Shown here in pieces: positions 36,033 to 46,306 of a stretch of 64,000 bases of DNA. The position numbers and the translations under genes are program-made. Each line of letters begins with the position of its first letter. Within the stretch, counting starts at the first letter, position 1. The stretch covers positions 62,001-126,000 of the forward strand of contig NZ_SWLZ01000004.1 in the NCBI RefSeq assembly GCF_005502275.1, read 5' to 3'. This stretch comes from Robertmurraya siralis (GTDB lineage Bacteria; Bacillota; Bacilli; Bacillales; Cytobacillaceae). Under the pieces are notes generated by a model. That model was given only the letters and a program-made list of their open reading frames with translations, was not told the origin of the DNA and made no database searches.

Positions 36033-36911
36033 TTAATTTCCACCGCCAAATAAGCTTTTAATGGCATCAATAATGCCTACAAAAAAGCGCTTTAAACTGT
36101 CAAGAAAGCCTTGACCTTCCTCACTTTCCAGAAACTTTGAGATTTTGTCCTTTGCTTGATTAAGCTGCTCTCCAACTTGATTCCAGTCAATGTCTAAGTT
36201 TTTGAGTTTATTAAAAAGCGCCATTAAGCTGGAAATTTCCTCTTCTGTTAATGTAATCCCAAGCTCATTGGCAGCTTGTTCAATGATGGCGCGTAAATCT
36301 GCATCTGTTTCGGGTGCGTTTTTGGCAATTTCTTCTTTTATTTTCGCGATTAGCGCAGCAGCGTTCTCTTGACCAACAGACTCGCCAAGCTCAGCAGTTT
36401 CCACCATTTCTTCATTGGCAGCTTGCTTTACTTCTTCGGGGATTGTCGTATCCGCTGAAATTTCATAAGCTTTTATAATTCCCGTTAAAGCAGCAGTTCC
36501 GGAAACAGATGTAGGTGCCGTAATGTAAATGTTGGCATCTTTTACCCCAGCAGTAATAAGTGCGTTAATATACATTTCATCTGTAACCCAGTTAATATTT
36601 TTGGTTTTTACTTCAAGGCCAGAGCCTTCTTTTCCAACTGTTATTGCCGATGAAGAGATTGCTTTTGTACCAATTAACGATTTAGCAATGTAATTTCCAA
36701 GGTATTGATGTTCTTCAGCGTTGGACACATAAATAATTTGTACATCATCAGGGGCTTCCATCTCGGCCAGTAAAAGATTTTTCTGTTGCTCGGTAAGGTT
36801 TTCTCCGAGCGTAACAATCATATCTCCTTCCACCATATCGGCAAAGCCCTGGATTGGTAGAAGCAAGAAAGCGCAGAGAAGGGCTATCGTAATTTTTAGT
36901 TTCTTTAACAT
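36033..36911 (-). CDS. ypuA: YpuA family secreted protein (DUF1002)
   Basis: 292 residues: signal peptide (residues 1-24, FADM cleavage region), then the DUF1002 domain with ITVGKEGSGLEVKTKNINWVT and TAPTSVSGTAALTGIIKAYE, and a C-terminal helical region ending in a hydrophobic GIIDAIKSLFGGGN tail. Exported, function unknown. In B. subtilis ypuA also lies near lysA. AGGAGG before the ATG. Confidence 0.88.
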   Translation of the reverse strand: MLKKLKITIALLCAFLLLPIQGFADMVEGDMIVTLGENLTEQQKNLLLAEMEAPDDVQIIYVSNAEEHQYLGNYIAKSLIGTKAISSSAITVGKEGSGLEVKTKNINWVTDEMYINALITAGVKDANIYITAPTSVSGTAALTGIIKAYEISADTTIPEEVKQAANEEMVETAELGESVGQENAAALIAKIKEEIAKNAPETDADLRAIIEQAANELGITLTEEEISSLMALFNKLKNLDIDWNQVGEQLNQAKDKISKFLESEEGQGFLDSLKRFFVGIIDAIKSLFGGGN

Positions 36912-37416
36912 GAAGTTTCCTCCTATTTAAAAAATCCTTTTATTTTTCACAGATCTTCTTCGAACTGATAGACGAATGAAAGTTCAAGAAAGTTTCAATT
37001 TCATCGGTAAACGAAGAAGCTTCTACTACTATCAATATGTGCAAATATAAGCTGTTTGATAAGATGTTGTAAGGTAAAGATTAGATTTACTTGATGTAAC
37101 AAAAAAATGGTTCTATATGGAATAAATCTATTATAGACTACCTATAAATAGATGCAAACTTTTCTTTCATGATAATTGAAGGATTGAAGAAATTCTATAA
37201 ATCTTGTATGATAGTAACGATTAATGTAATGCTTCGCGATGTTTCTGTTGTCTTTTCCCATAAGAACCAAAATCTCTAAAACATCATACACTACATAAGG
37301 AAAAGAACTGAATGTAGATGAAAAATGAAAAGGGAGTTTAGTGAGCAGACCGTTTAAAATGAGGGGAAAATGGAAAAAATAGGTGTAGATGTTTATTCCA
37401 TTAATGAGGGATCTAA
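36912..37416. other. 505-nt gap between ypuA and ribT
   Basis: AT-rich spacer. No riboflavin genes and no FMN riboswitch are found here, although ribT normally ends a rib operon. The minus-strand open frame 37142-37471 overlaps the ribT start and has no RBS; I do not accept it. Confidence 0.6.
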
Positions 37417-37788
<372 letters not shown>

Positions 37789-37808
<20 letters not shown>

Positions 37809-38310
37809 GTCTTAATTTAATTGCTTGTGCCCTTTCAATCATGACTTCGCTTCGATCCCTAAGTAAATGGCGATGAACAATTTCATCGTTTGAAAGATCG
37901 CTTTTTTCACACCAGTTAACCCCTTTTTGCTGACAAGACTTTTTACATGCTTCAATAAGTGAAGAATCTTTTATAGGTAATCTCATACTTAAGTATTCTT
38001 TCCGTTCCTGAATATGCGTAAGTCGTGCTTTTAACAATATTAATAATTCTTCTTTGGACAATCCAAGTGCATCAAGATTATGCTGTTCGATAATCATGAG
38101 CGACTTTTTCAGGGTCCGGGCTGCACCGCTAAAATTTCCTCTGCGATGGTGATAATTCGAAACGGCAAGAAGAATCAACCCAACTAAAACAGAGTTTTTA
38201 TTGTTTTTATCAACCTTTTTCCAATATTCTTCTAATATTTCATGACATTCAAAATAATCACGATCACCGTGAAAATGAACTAAGAATTCGATATACTCTT
38301 GCGGATACAT
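37789..38310 (-). CDS. ypuF: YpuF family protein (DUF309)
   Basis: 173-residue all-helical DUF309 protein. The family motif FHGDRDYFECHEILEEYWK is at residues 14-32, and LLAVSNYHHRRGNFSGAARTLKKSL follows. Function unknown. Located next to ribT and scpA, as in B. subtilis. The start has AGGAGG upstream. Confidence 0.88.
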
Positions 38311-38441
38311 CCGTTTCCTCCTAATCTGTTTTCCATAAGTTTACCGCAGATTGAAATCTTGGTCGACCAAAAACTATGTAATAAATATACCCAGAATGCC
38401 TCTGGGTATATTGCAAAATAACCTGTTAAGTGTATAGTTAA

Positions 38442-38531
38442 TTAGAACCAAGCGGCACCAACAATGATGAGCAGAATGAACAACACCACAATTAAGGCAA
38501 AGCCTGAACCAAAACCATGTCCTGCAGACAT
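38442..38531 (-). CDS. YjcZ family sporulation peptide
   Basis: 29-residue peptide: MSAGHGFGSGF followed by a hydrophobic helix ALIVVLFILLIIVGAAWF. This is the YjcZ pattern (Gly-rich start, one TM helix), a family of small spore-coat-stage membrane peptides. GGAGGGG lies 7 nt upstream of the ATG at 38531. A sigma-K type promoter precedes it. The rest of 38600-38877 shows no gene. Confidence 0.85.
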   Translation of the reverse strand: MSAGHGFGSGFALIVVLFILLIIVGAAWF

Positions 38532-38571
38532 ATGAATCCCCTCCTACTTGTTTATCTTTTTAATACAGTAA

Positions 38572-38599
38572 TAGCGTATGTTAGTGTGTATTGATCTGT
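38572..38599 (-). promoter_or_regulatory. Sigma-K promoter of the YjcZ peptide
   Basis: On the minus strand: AC (38599-38598), 17 nt, then CATACGCTA (38580-38572), fitting the sigma-K consensus AC and CATAnnnTA. It lies 41 nt before the start codon. Confidence 0.7.
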
Positions 38600-38877
38600 T
38601 TGGGCGATCTTCCTAATGGAATGGTTTTAAAGGATGGAAGTTAGTGGAAACCCCATGCTGTTACTAAAATTTTATTGGATATCCTTCGTGAATCCTCTAT
38701 ACTAATAATAGTGTTTATACATTCGAGTAAATCATATGATGTATTTAAGGGATAGGCAGTGAGGCTATAGAGAAAAGCTTCTGTTACTTTTTAGTCGGTC
38801 TTTTACCATTTTTTAACTTGAGTATACAATGCTGTCATAATATAAAAACTAATAAAAAAAAGCTTTGGTGGAAAAAT

Positions 38878-39621
38878 ATGGAGCACTATAATGTGAAGAT
38901 TGATGCGTTTGAAGGTCCACTTGATTTACTCCTTCATTTAATCAATCGACTTGAAATTGATATTTATGATATACCTGTTTCTGAAATTACAGAGCAGTAC
39001 CTATTTTATATACATACGATGAAAGAACTTCAGCTTGATGTGGCGAGTGAATATTTAGTGATGGCGGCAACTCTTTTGGCGATTAAAAGTAAAATGCTGC
39101 TCCCAAAACATGAAGAATCTTTAGAGGATGAGTTTGAATTTGAATATGAAGAAGATCCGCGGGATGAATTAGTTGAACGCTTGATTGAATATCGCAAATA
39201 TAAAGAAGCTGCCTCAGATTTAAAGAGTCTTGAATTAGAAAGAGGTTTAATGTTCACAAAGCCTCCAAGTGATTTAGCTGATTTTTCTACTGAAGTAAGT
39301 CCAGATAGAAGAGACTTGGATGTCTCTCTTTATGATATGCTCGGAGCACTTCAAAAGCTTTTGAGAAGAAAAAAACTGCAAAGGCCGCTGCCAACGAAAA
39401 TTTCACGACAAGAAATTCCAATTGAGCAAAGAATGGATGAAATTTTGAAAGATTTGCAGATTAATAAGGGAAGAAGGAGTTTTTTTGACCTGTTTCCTAG
39501 ACGTGAGAAAGATCATATCGTCATAACCTTTCTGGCGATATTAGAATTAATGAAGCGAAGCGAAATCATTGTTGAACAAGAAGGTAATTTCTCAGAAATT
39601 TTTGTGATGGGGAAGGAGTAA
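38878..39621 (+). CDS. scpA: Segregation and condensation protein A
   Basis: 247-residue kleisin of the SMC-ScpAB condensin. N-terminal [12 protein letters not shown] motif binds the SMC neck, and the C-terminal winged helix ([13 protein letters not shown]) binds the SMC cap. An acidic linker ([14 protein letters not shown]) lies between. ATG 38878 with GGTGGA about 6 nt upstream. Followed 5 nt later by scpB. Confidence 0.95.
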   Translation: MEHYNVKIDAFEGPLDLLLHLINRLEIDIYDIPVSEITEQYLFYIHTMKELQLDVASEYLVMAATLLAIKSKMLLPKHEESLEDEFEFEYEEDPRDELVERLIEYRKYKEAASDLKSLELERGLMFTKPPSDLADFSTEVSPDRRDLDVSLYDMLGALQKLLRRKKLQRPLPTKISRQEIPIEQRMDEILKDLQINKGRRSFFDLFPRREKDHIVITFLAILELMKRSEIIVEQEGNFSEIFVMGKE

Positions 39622-39626
39622 CGTTT

Positions 39627-40214
39627 TTGGAAGTTGTAAATTGGAAAGGAATCGTTGAAAGCCTTCTTTTCGCAGCTGGAGATGAAGGCTTGTCGATTAA
39701 ACAGATTTCACAAGTATTAGAAATAGAAGAAGCTTATGCAGGGGAGATTCTTCTGCAGCTCACAGAGGATTATGAAGCTGATCAAAACCGAGGTATAACA
39801 GTAGTACAATTTGCAGGTCATTATCAGTTGGCGACAAAAAAAGAGAATTCTTCCTATTTAAAGAAGCTTGTCGAGTCGCCAACAACGAGTACTTTGTCTC
39901 AAGCGGCTCTGGAAACATTGGCAATTATAGCCTACAAGCAGCCGATTACAAGGGCGGAGATTGAGGATATAAGAGGAGTGAAGACGGAGAGACCGATTCA
40001 TACATTGGCGGGAAAAGCTTTAATTAAGGAAGTGGGCCGAGCTGAAGGAACTGGCCGGGCTATTCTTTATGGGACGACGAAAGAATTCCTTGATTATTTT
40101 GGATTGAGAAGCATTGAGGAGCTACCGCCACTCCCAGAGAAAGTAGATGAAGAATATATTCAAGAGGAAGCAGATTTGTTTTTTGAAAAATTTCAGGAGA
40201 CACTGGATACTTGA
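39627..40214 (+). CDS. scpB: Segregation and condensation protein B
   Basis: 195-residue dimeric winged-helix protein (KITE family) of the condensin complex. Family motif [22 protein letters not shown] is present, and [14 protein letters not shown] follows. TTG start with GGAAGGAGT upstream; co-transcribed with scpA. Confidence 0.95.
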   Translation: MEVVNWKGIVESLLFAAGDEGLSIKQISQVLEIEEAYAGEILLQLTEDYEADQNRGITVVQFAGHYQLATKKENSSYLKKLVESPTTSTLSQAALETLAIIAYKQPITRAEIEDIRGVKTERPIHTLAGKALIKEVGRAEGTGRAILYGTTKEFLDYFGLRSIEELPPLPEKVDEEYIQEEADLFFEKFQETLDT

Positions 40215-40358
40215 TTTCTGACACAGACTAAAGAGAATATGGTAGAATAAAAGGAGAATTTGCTTTATTTAAAAACTTTAAAATGATGAATTATAAAAAG
40301 AAAATAATGAACACGATCATCAAGCGTTAATAATTTTTAAAGAACAGAGGATGGTTAC

Positions 40359-40778
40359 ATGTTTATTACGGAATGTAAAGGGTATGAATTAGAAAAAACA
40401 AAATCAAATACTTCAGAGGATTTTTTTAATAAAAGTGAAGTAACATTTAAAGATACAGGGATCGAGAGAACGTTCCAAGTTTTGTATTTACGATATTTTG
40501 ATGAGTTTATTTCGGAATTTACACCATATCAAGAAGAACCCATTTTTGAAGCTGGAAGCAGATCTGTTCAATTCAAAGATATTGTTGCACTAGCTTTTCT
40601 TATTAAAAATCCTGAATTTCGTAGTCGTAAGCGGGTCTATATTAATTCAAAGGCTGAATTTTCATCATTATTTAAAGAGTTGGATTTTGAAAAATTAGCA
40701 ACCATTTTTACAGAGTTGGAAAATGGGAAAGGTTTTGAAATTCGCTCTCCAGTGGAGTTTATTGTCCAACCTCAGTAA
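40359..40778 (+). CDS. Unknown 139-residue protein between scpB and ypuI
   Basis: A soluble protein with no signal, TM segment or recognised motif (starts MFITECKGYELEK; middle SRSVQFKDIVALAFLIKN). Predicted mixed alpha/beta, acidic. GAGGATGG upstream of the ATG is a fair RBS. B. subtilis has scpB followed directly by ypuI, so this is an insertion or lineage-specific gene. Codon and base composition look like the neighbours. Confidence 0.6.
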   Translation: MFITECKGYELEKTKSNTSEDFFNKSEVTFKDTGIERTFQVLYLRYFDEFISEFTPYQEEPIFEAGSRSVQFKDIVALAFLIKNPEFRSRKRVYINSKAEFSSLFKELDFEKLATIFTELENGKGFEIRSPVEFIVQPQ

Positions 40779-40865
40779 CATCTATTATCACTAATAAGCA
40801 TTTACTTTATTTTTCTTCCGTGAAGACAACGAAAGCTGTCTAATTTATTCATAGGGGTGTATGAA

Positions 40866-41354
40866 TTGGCAAATACAATGGTCAAATCACAACTTGAGGA
40901 TGTAAGAGATTTTCTAGTAACGACGGTTAATACGCTCGAGGATTTTTTAAATCAAACTACCTTGAATTCTCTAATGGAGGAAGAGCGGGGAAATGAGGCG
41001 TACTATAGAACAATTTTGTCTAATGTTCGTAAACTTTTAGTATATTGTGAAGAAGGTTTGGAAGCTTGTGTAGTTATCCTGCAAACTGATACTTTCCCCA
41101 AGGGTGCCGCAGAAAAAACACTTTACCGCATTTATCATCAATGCGTGGAGGAGTTTTTTCAGCCGAAAACTGATGCGTGGTTTGAAGACAGTCGTGCAGC
41201 ATACACTGGCCGCAATTCGATAAAGTTTCAAGAAAAAGTTCCAGAAACGGTTGTTAACTTATTAAAAGGATTAGAGGGAAGCTTCCAAAGTATACGAGAA
41301 GAACTCGAATACTATGAAACGGACTACCGGACGAAAATGATTCAATCTAAATGA
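40866..41354 (+). CDS. ypuI: YpuI family protein (DUF3907)
   Basis: 162-residue helical protein recognised as DUF3907/YpuI (LVTTVNTLEDFLNQTTL near the start, VEEFFQPKTDAWFEDSR in the middle). Function unknown. TTG at 40866 is preferred because AGGGGTG (40852-40858) is 7 nt upstream; GTG at 40857 overlaps that site and ATG 40878 is 19 nt away. Confidence 0.8.
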   Translation: MANTMVKSQLEDVRDFLVTTVNTLEDFLNQTTLNSLMEEERGNEAYYRTILSNVRKLLVYCEEGLEACVVILQTDTFPKGAAEKTLYRIYHQCVEEFFQPKTDAWFEDSRAAYTGRNSIKFQEKVPETVVNLLKGLEGSFQSIREELEYYETDYRTKMIQSK

Positions 41355-41375
41355 ATAATCTGATTCTCCAAACAA

Positions 41376-41420
41376 GCTGTATCAAATGTTGATAAAACAT
41401 GTTGAGTACGGCTTTTTTTT
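41376..41420 (+). terminator. Terminator of ypuI
   Basis: AGCTGTATCAA pairs with TTGAGTACGGCT (one bulge), followed by TTTTTTTT. The remaining 41421-41838 has no convincing gene or element; short open frames there lack RBS and family motifs. Confidence 0.75.
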
Positions 41421-41838
41421 GTTCAAAAATTGAGCGACTTTTGTTGCAGTGGATATCATTCGGGTACTTACATTTAACCCAATCCGTTTAGATCCCCCTC
41501 AGCTAAATCAAGTGAGATGTTACCACTAGTTTATCGAGAGAAATGTGCTGGATTGAAAAATTCCATTGATAAACCCTTGTTGGGAACAGTCCGAACGAGC
41601 TTAATGGCTTAAAAGAACCGGCTGTTTTGCTTTATCAAGATTTTTAATTTTTTTAGTTGCCGCTTGTTAAATATTTTTTTATGCTTTAGTGACTGTTTGT
41701 TCGTATCGGAACCTCCCTTTGTTTTTGGTTTAGGATGAGCTATTTTAATTCACATAAAAAATCGCCTAATCATACGATATGAAAGAATATGGAATAGTTC
41801 TGATATGTTTTGATAAAGAAAAGAAATGAGGGTGAACA

Positions 41839-42735
41839 ATGGGGAGATTTGAAGAGTATGTCAAAGAGGTTATGGAATGGAATGAAGAAATGAAAAAATT
41901 TATGCAAACTGAGCAAGTTGATCGAGATGATGAAATGTGGACAAAGTTGGATGATTTAGCAGAAGTGATGGAATGTATGCAACAGCCGGGACAGTTAACG
42001 AATGAGCAATTGCTAACACTTCAATCAAGGGTCGAGGAGCTCCACGATGATATGGAGGATTATTTTATTAAGCGGCAAGCACTCGGTACAATTTACATGA
42101 ATGAGCCTTTTGTGGAAGCTGGCAAACATGAATTGCCACCTTTGCCTTATGCGTATGATGCCCTTGAACCAGTTATTTCAGAAGAAATTATGAGGCTTCA
42201 TCATACAAAACACCATCAAGCCTATGTTGACGGTTTGAATAGGGCTGAGAGGAAATTAAAAGAGGCGAGGAAAAGGGGGGATTTTTCTCTTGTTAAGCAT
42301 TGGTCAAGGGAGCTAGCTTTTCACGGTTCTGGCCATAACTTACACACGATATTTTGGAATAATATGAGTCCAAATGGTGGAGGAAGACCTTCGGGTAAGT
42401 TGCTAAAAGAAATAGAAAGGTATTTTGGGAGTTATGAAGCCTTCAAGAAGCATTTTACTGAGGCTGCGAAAGCGGTTGAAGGAGTTGGTTGGGCCCTTCT
42501 CGTATGGTCACCAAGGGCTAGACATCTCGAAATCCTACAATCAGAGCTGCATATGCTGTTAACTCAGTGGGACACGATTCCTTTATTGGTATTAGATGTT
42601 TGGGAGCATGCCTACTATTTACAATATAAAAATGAACGTGCCGACTATGTCAATAACTGGTGGGAGATTGTCAATTGGAATGATGTTGAACAGAGATTTT
42701 TAAAGGCAAAGCAATTAATGTGGAAACCATCTTAA
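41839..42735 (+). CDS. Superoxide dismutase (Fe/Mn type) with N-terminal extension
   Basis: 298 residues. The Fe/Mn-SOD domain starts near residue 98 (ELPPLPYAYDALEP). Metal ligands are in RLHHTKHHQAYV, HNLHTIFW and DVWEHAYYLQY. The first ~95 residues form a charged helical extension (WNEEMKKFMQTEQV, VEELHDDMEDYF) absent from ordinary SodA (about 205). B. subtilis SodF has a similar extended form. It converts superoxide to H2O2; the metal (Fe or Mn) cannot be settled here. No signal peptide, so cytosolic. Confidence 0.88.
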   Translation: MGRFEEYVKEVMEWNEEMKKFMQTEQVDRDDEMWTKLDDLAEVMECMQQPGQLTNEQLLTLQSRVEELHDDMEDYFIKRQALGTIYMNEPFVEAGKHELPPLPYAYDALEPVISEEIMRLHHTKHHQAYVDGLNRAERKLKEARKRGDFSLVKHWSRELAFHGSGHNLHTIFWNNMSPNGGGRPSGKLLKEIERYFGSYEAFKKHFTEAAKAVEGVGWALLVWSPRARHLEILQSELHMLLTQWDTIPLLVLDVWEHAYYLQYKNERADYVNNWWEIVNWNDVEQRFLKAKQLMWKPS

Positions 42736-42869
42736 TAATGGCTCACAACCTTAATGTTAATAGATAAACTAAAAGGCCCTACTACAAGGAGGAGCTTTCC
42801 ACTTCCGCGCCATAAAAACACAAAAATCTGAAATAAGTGTCATTAAATTTTTTTCTCCTGTAGTTTTTA

Positions 42870-42898
42870 GTCATATCACATCTTGTCCCGCATAAACT
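42870..42898 (+). promoter_or_regulatory. Sigma-E promoter of dacB-spmA-spmB
   Basis: GTCATATC (42870-42877), a 13-nt spacer and CATAAACT (42891-42898) resemble sigma-E consensus. It lies 31 nt before the dacB start. Confidence 0.7.
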
Positions 42899-42929
42899 TG
42901 TACAAACAAATAGTGCGAGGTCATGCATA

Positions 42930-44078
42930 ATGAACATGAAGTGGAAGCTTATCATCTTTACTTTGATTTTTTTTCTCTTACTAACAAATATTCCTCAGAC
43001 GGCAGAAGCTTCTGTTTCGGTCAGTGCCAGAAATGCGATCTTGATGGAGCAGGAATCCGGAAGAGTCTTATTTGAAAAAAGTGCTCATGAAAAGCGAAGA
43101 ATCGCTAGTATTACGAAGATTATGACAGCCATTTTAGCGATTGAATCTGGAAAGCTTGAGGACATGGTAACGATCAGTGAAAGGGCAGAAGGAACCGAAG
43201 GCTCTTCTTTGTTTTTGAAAAAAAATGAAAAAGTTAAGTTGGAGGATTTAGTATATGGTTTGATGCTTCGATCAGGCAATGATGCGGCTGTTGCTATCGC
43301 TGAGCATGTAGGGGGAAGTCTAGAAGGGTTTGTCTTTTTAATGAACGAAAAGGCAAGGGAGATTGGGATGGCAAATTCGCATTTTGCCAATCCTCATGGG
43401 CTTGATGATTCGGATAGCCATTATTCAACTGCTTATGATATGGCGATTTTAACAAGATATGCAATGGAAAATGATACATACAAAAAAATATCTGGAACTG
43501 AAGTACATCATGCCCCAAATCCTACCGAAAAATGGGACAGAGTTTGGCGCAATAAAAATCGCTTACTAACTGGTCTTTATGATTACTCAACCGGTGGAAA
43601 AACGGGCTATACGAAACTGGCAAAGAGAACTTTAGTAAGCACCGCCATGAAGGACAATATGAATTTAATCGCTGTGACATTGAATGGACCGGATGATTGG
43701 AATGATCATATTGGCATGTTTGAGATGGCTTTTAAAAAATATGAAATGGTGAAAGTAATTGAAGCAGGAATAATCGCAGAAATTGATGAGGATTTCTACA
43801 AACAAAAAGTTTATTTTGAACATGATTATCGTTATCCGGTCACATCAGAAGAAAAGGGAAAATTTCAAGTCGACATGAAGTTGCAAACACCAAAGCAGGA
43901 ATGGGAGGAAGCGAGGAATATTCCAACCGTCGTAGGTAAGGCAACCATCACTTTTGACAACAAATTGATCAAAGAGCTTCCCATATATTATGAGATTGAT
44001 GATAGTGAGCAGCTATCATTATTTGAACGATTCAAAAATTTATTTACTGCCATGATCGGTGTGAACAACAATGGTTAA
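42930..44078 (+). CDS. dacB: D-alanyl-D-alanine carboxypeptidase DacB (PBP5*)
   Basis: 382-residue mother-cell carboxypeptidase that lowers cortex cross-linking. N-terminal signal peptide (to ...EASVS). Motifs: SITK, SGND and KTGYT. The C-terminal domain ends in an amphipathic anchor. Sigma-E promoter upstream; spmA overlaps its end by 8 nt, the same dacB-spmA-spmB order as in B. subtilis. Distinct from dacF at 28 kb, which is forespore-expressed. Confidence 0.94.
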   Translation: MNMKWKLIIFTLIFFLLLTNIPQTAEASVSVSARNAILMEQESGRVLFEKSAHEKRRIASITKIMTAILAIESGKLEDMVTISERAEGTEGSSLFLKKNEKVKLEDLVYGLMLRSGNDAAVAIAEHVGGSLEGFVFLMNEKAREIGMANSHFANPHGLDDSDSHYSTAYDMAILTRYAMENDTYKKISGTEVHHAPNPTEKWDRVWRNKNRLLTGLYDYSTGGKTGYTKLAKRTLVSTAMKDNMNLIAVTLNGPDDWNDHIGMFEMAFKKYEMVKVIEAGIIAEIDEDFYKQKVYFEHDYRYPVTSEEKGKFQVDMKLQTPKQEWEEARNIPTVVGKATITFDNKLIKELPIYYEIDDSEQLSLFERFKNLFTAMIGVNNNG

Positions 44079-44658
44079 TTTGATTTGGGTTTTTATGACG
44101 GTATTCGGTGTGGTCTTCGCTATCTTCAATGGCACTATGAATGAGGTCAATGAAGCGGTGTTTTCAGGGGCAAAAGAAGCGGTGACCTTGTGTATTGGAT
44201 TAATAAGCATTTTAGTATTTTGGTTAGGAATGATGAGGATTGCTGAAGATGCAGGGATGCTAAAAATATTGGCAAAGCTCTTTCGCCCTCTTGTCAAAAG
44301 GCTTTTTCCAGAAATTCCAAATGATCACCCTGCTATGGGCTATATTCTTTCCAATATGATGGCTAATATGTTTGGATTAGGGAATGCTGCCACTCCGCTG
44401 GGGATTAAAGCAATGGAGGAAATGCGCAAATTAAATGGTGGATCAAATGAAGCAAGCCGCTCCATGATTACTTTTTTAGCGATTAACACATCGAGTCTTA
44501 CATTAATTCCGACTACGGTAATTGCAATCCGAATGAATTATAATTCAGCAAATCCAACAGATATTGTAGGGACAACCCTTGTTGCTACCATTTGTTCAAC
44601 AATAGGGGCAATATTGATTGATCGGTTCTTTTACTATCGAAGAAGTCGTAAAGGATGA
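44071..44658 (+). CDS. spmA: Spore maturation protein A
   Basis: 195-residue membrane protein with the nucleoside-recognition (Gate) domain: FSGAKEAVTLCIGLISILVFWLG and NMFGLGNAATPLGIKAMEEM. Needed for spore core dehydration; the actual substrate is unknown. Overlaps dacB and is 7 nt from spmB. Confidence 0.93.
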   Translation: MVNLIWVFMTVFGVVFAIFNGTMNEVNEAVFSGAKEAVTLCIGLISILVFWLGMMRIAEDAGMLKILAKLFRPLVKRLFPEIPNDHPAMGYILSNMMANMFGLGNAATPLGIKAMEEMRKLNGGSNEASRSMITFLAINTSSLTLIPTTVIAIRMNYNSANPTDIVGTTLVATICSTIGAILIDRFFYYRRSRKG

Positions 44659-44665
44659 ATGATAA

Positions 44666-45199
44666 ATGGGTATTGTATCTGTAATTTCCTTATGGTTTAT
44701 TCCAGTTTTAATCGCATTTATATTAATGTATGGAACTTTCAAACGGGTTCCAACATATGAGAGCTTTGTCGAAGGTGGAAAGGAAGGGGTCAAAATTGCT
44801 GTCTCTATTATTCCTTTTCTCGTGGGAATGTTAGTGGCAATCTCTGTGTTTCGCGCATCCGGCGCTTTAGATTTCCTAATGGGCTATATACGTCCAGGAC
44901 TTGAGGCGTTCGGTATTCCAGCAGATATTGTACCTTTAGCAATCATTCGCCCGATTTCAGGGACGGCTGCTCTTGGTATGACAAGCGATATTATGGCAAC
45001 ACATGGTCCAGACTCATTTATCGGGCGGCTTGCAGCAACCATTCAAGGAAGTACAGATACGACATTTTATGTGTTAACTGTTTACTTTGGAGCAGTGGGG
45101 ATTAAAAAAATGGGTGATTCCCTTAAAGTAGGGTTATTGGCTGACTTAGTTGGAATTATTGCAGCTATCGTTGTCGTCACACTAGTATTTGGAGGATAA
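44666..45199 (+). CDS. spmB: Spore maturation protein B
   Basis: 177-residue polytopic protein, also of the Gate family (YESFVEGGKEGVKIAVSIIPFLVGML; IRPISGTAALGMTSD; QGSTDTTFYVLTVYFGAVG). Acts with SpmA in spore core dehydration. Confidence 0.93.
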   Translation: MGIVSVISLWFIPVLIAFILMYGTFKRVPTYESFVEGGKEGVKIAVSIIPFLVGMLVAISVFRASGALDFLMGYIRPGLEAFGIPADIVPLAIIRPISGTAALGMTSDIMATHGPDSFIGRLAATIQGSTDTTFYVLTVYFGAVGIKKMGDSLKVGLLADLVGIIAAIVVVTLVFGG

Positions 45200-45320
45200 A
45201 AGAACAGCGATTTCTAAAAACAGCTTTCCATGAAAATGAGTAGGAAGCAACAAGTGAAGCGCTTTTAGCAAAACATACCTGAATTACGATAATAGAAACT
45301 GAATATGCTCCAATCCAAAA

Positions 45321-45366
45321 AAGCAAGTGAGGAAAAAAAGTTCATTTTTCCTCACTTGCTTTTTTA
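45321..45366 (+). terminator. Terminator of dacB-spmAB
   Basis: AAGCAAGTGAGGAAAAA (45321-45337) pairs perfectly with its complement (45345-45361), followed by T. Shares the AAGCAAGTG stem with hairpins at 7733 and 27798. No gene in the rest of 45200-45577. Confidence 0.9.
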
Positions 45367-45577
45367 CTTTATAGTTATTCTAAAAGAAACCCCGTTAATC
45401 TTCTGCAATTGATGCCGATTCAAAAGGGCTATTGAAAACTCGGTTCTGCTTATTTGGACACCATTTTTTCGAGAAAATCTCACCCTTATCTCAATAAGGT
45501 TTACTTTGAAAATAACGTGACTTATGTCATAATTCAGAAGGAAGATGAAAAGACAACAACAAATTGAGGTGGCGGAA

Positions 45578-46306
45578 ATGGAAAGATTACAGAAGGTAAT
45601 AGCCCACGCTGGTTTTGCTTCAAGGAGAAAAGCGGAACAGCTCATAATAGATGGACAAGTTAAAGTAAATGGAAAAGTAGTGAAAGAATTAGGGATTAAA
45701 GTATCTTCGACAGATAAGGTTGAAGTAAACGGAATCCCGGTGGAAAGAGAGGAGCCAATATACTTCTTGTTTTATAAACCAAGAGGTGTCATCTCAAGTG
45801 TTAAAGATGATAAAGGTCGAAAGGTTGTCACAGATTTCTTGCCGGACATAAAACAAAGAGTGTACCCGATTGGACGATTAGATTATGATACGACGGGTCT
45901 TCTTTTATTAACGAATGATGGAGAGTTTGCAAACTTACTTATGCATCCTAAAAATGAAATTGAAAAAGTATATGTGGCAAAAATAAAGGGCATTCCTTCA
46001 CGGGAAAAAGTCAGAGGTCTTGAAAGAGGAGTGCGGCTTGAGGACGGGAAAACAGCTCCAGCTAAGGCAAAGGTTATTAGTATCGATAAGAAAAAACAAA
46101 CATCGATTATTGAGTTAACCATACATGAAGGAAGAAACCGTCAAGTGAGGAGGATGTTCGAAGCGATTGGGCATCCGGTCATGAAATTGAAACGGGAAAA
46201 ATATGGCTTTTTAACGTTACAGGGATTAAGTGTAGGAGACATGAGAGAACTGACTCCACATGAGGTGAAACAACTGCGGTCCATATCAACAGCAACGGAA
46301 AAGTAG
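45578..46306 (+). CDS. rluB: 23S rRNA pseudouridine synthase RluB
   Basis: 242 residues. N-terminal S4 RNA-binding domain (LQKVIAHAGFASRRKAEQLI), then an RsuA/RluB-type catalytic domain with the catalytic Asp in GRLDYDTTGLLLLTNDG. RRMFEAIGHPVMKLKRE is at the end of the domain. ATG 45578 follows GAGGTGG; an earlier in-frame ATG at 45545 lacks a good site. Modifies U in 23S rRNA helix 89/90 region by family knowledge. Confidence 0.93.
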   Translation: MERLQKVIAHAGFASRRKAEQLIIDGQVKVNGKVVKELGIKVSSTDKVEVNGIPVEREEPIYFLFYKPRGVISSVKDDKGRKVVTDFLPDIKQRVYPIGRLDYDTTGLLLLTNDGEFANLLMHPKNEIEKVYVAKIKGIPSREKVRGLERGVRLEDGKTAPAKAKVISIDKKKQTSIIELTIHEGRNRQVRRMFEAIGHPVMKLKREKYGFLTLQGLSVGDMRELTPHEVKQLRSISTATEK

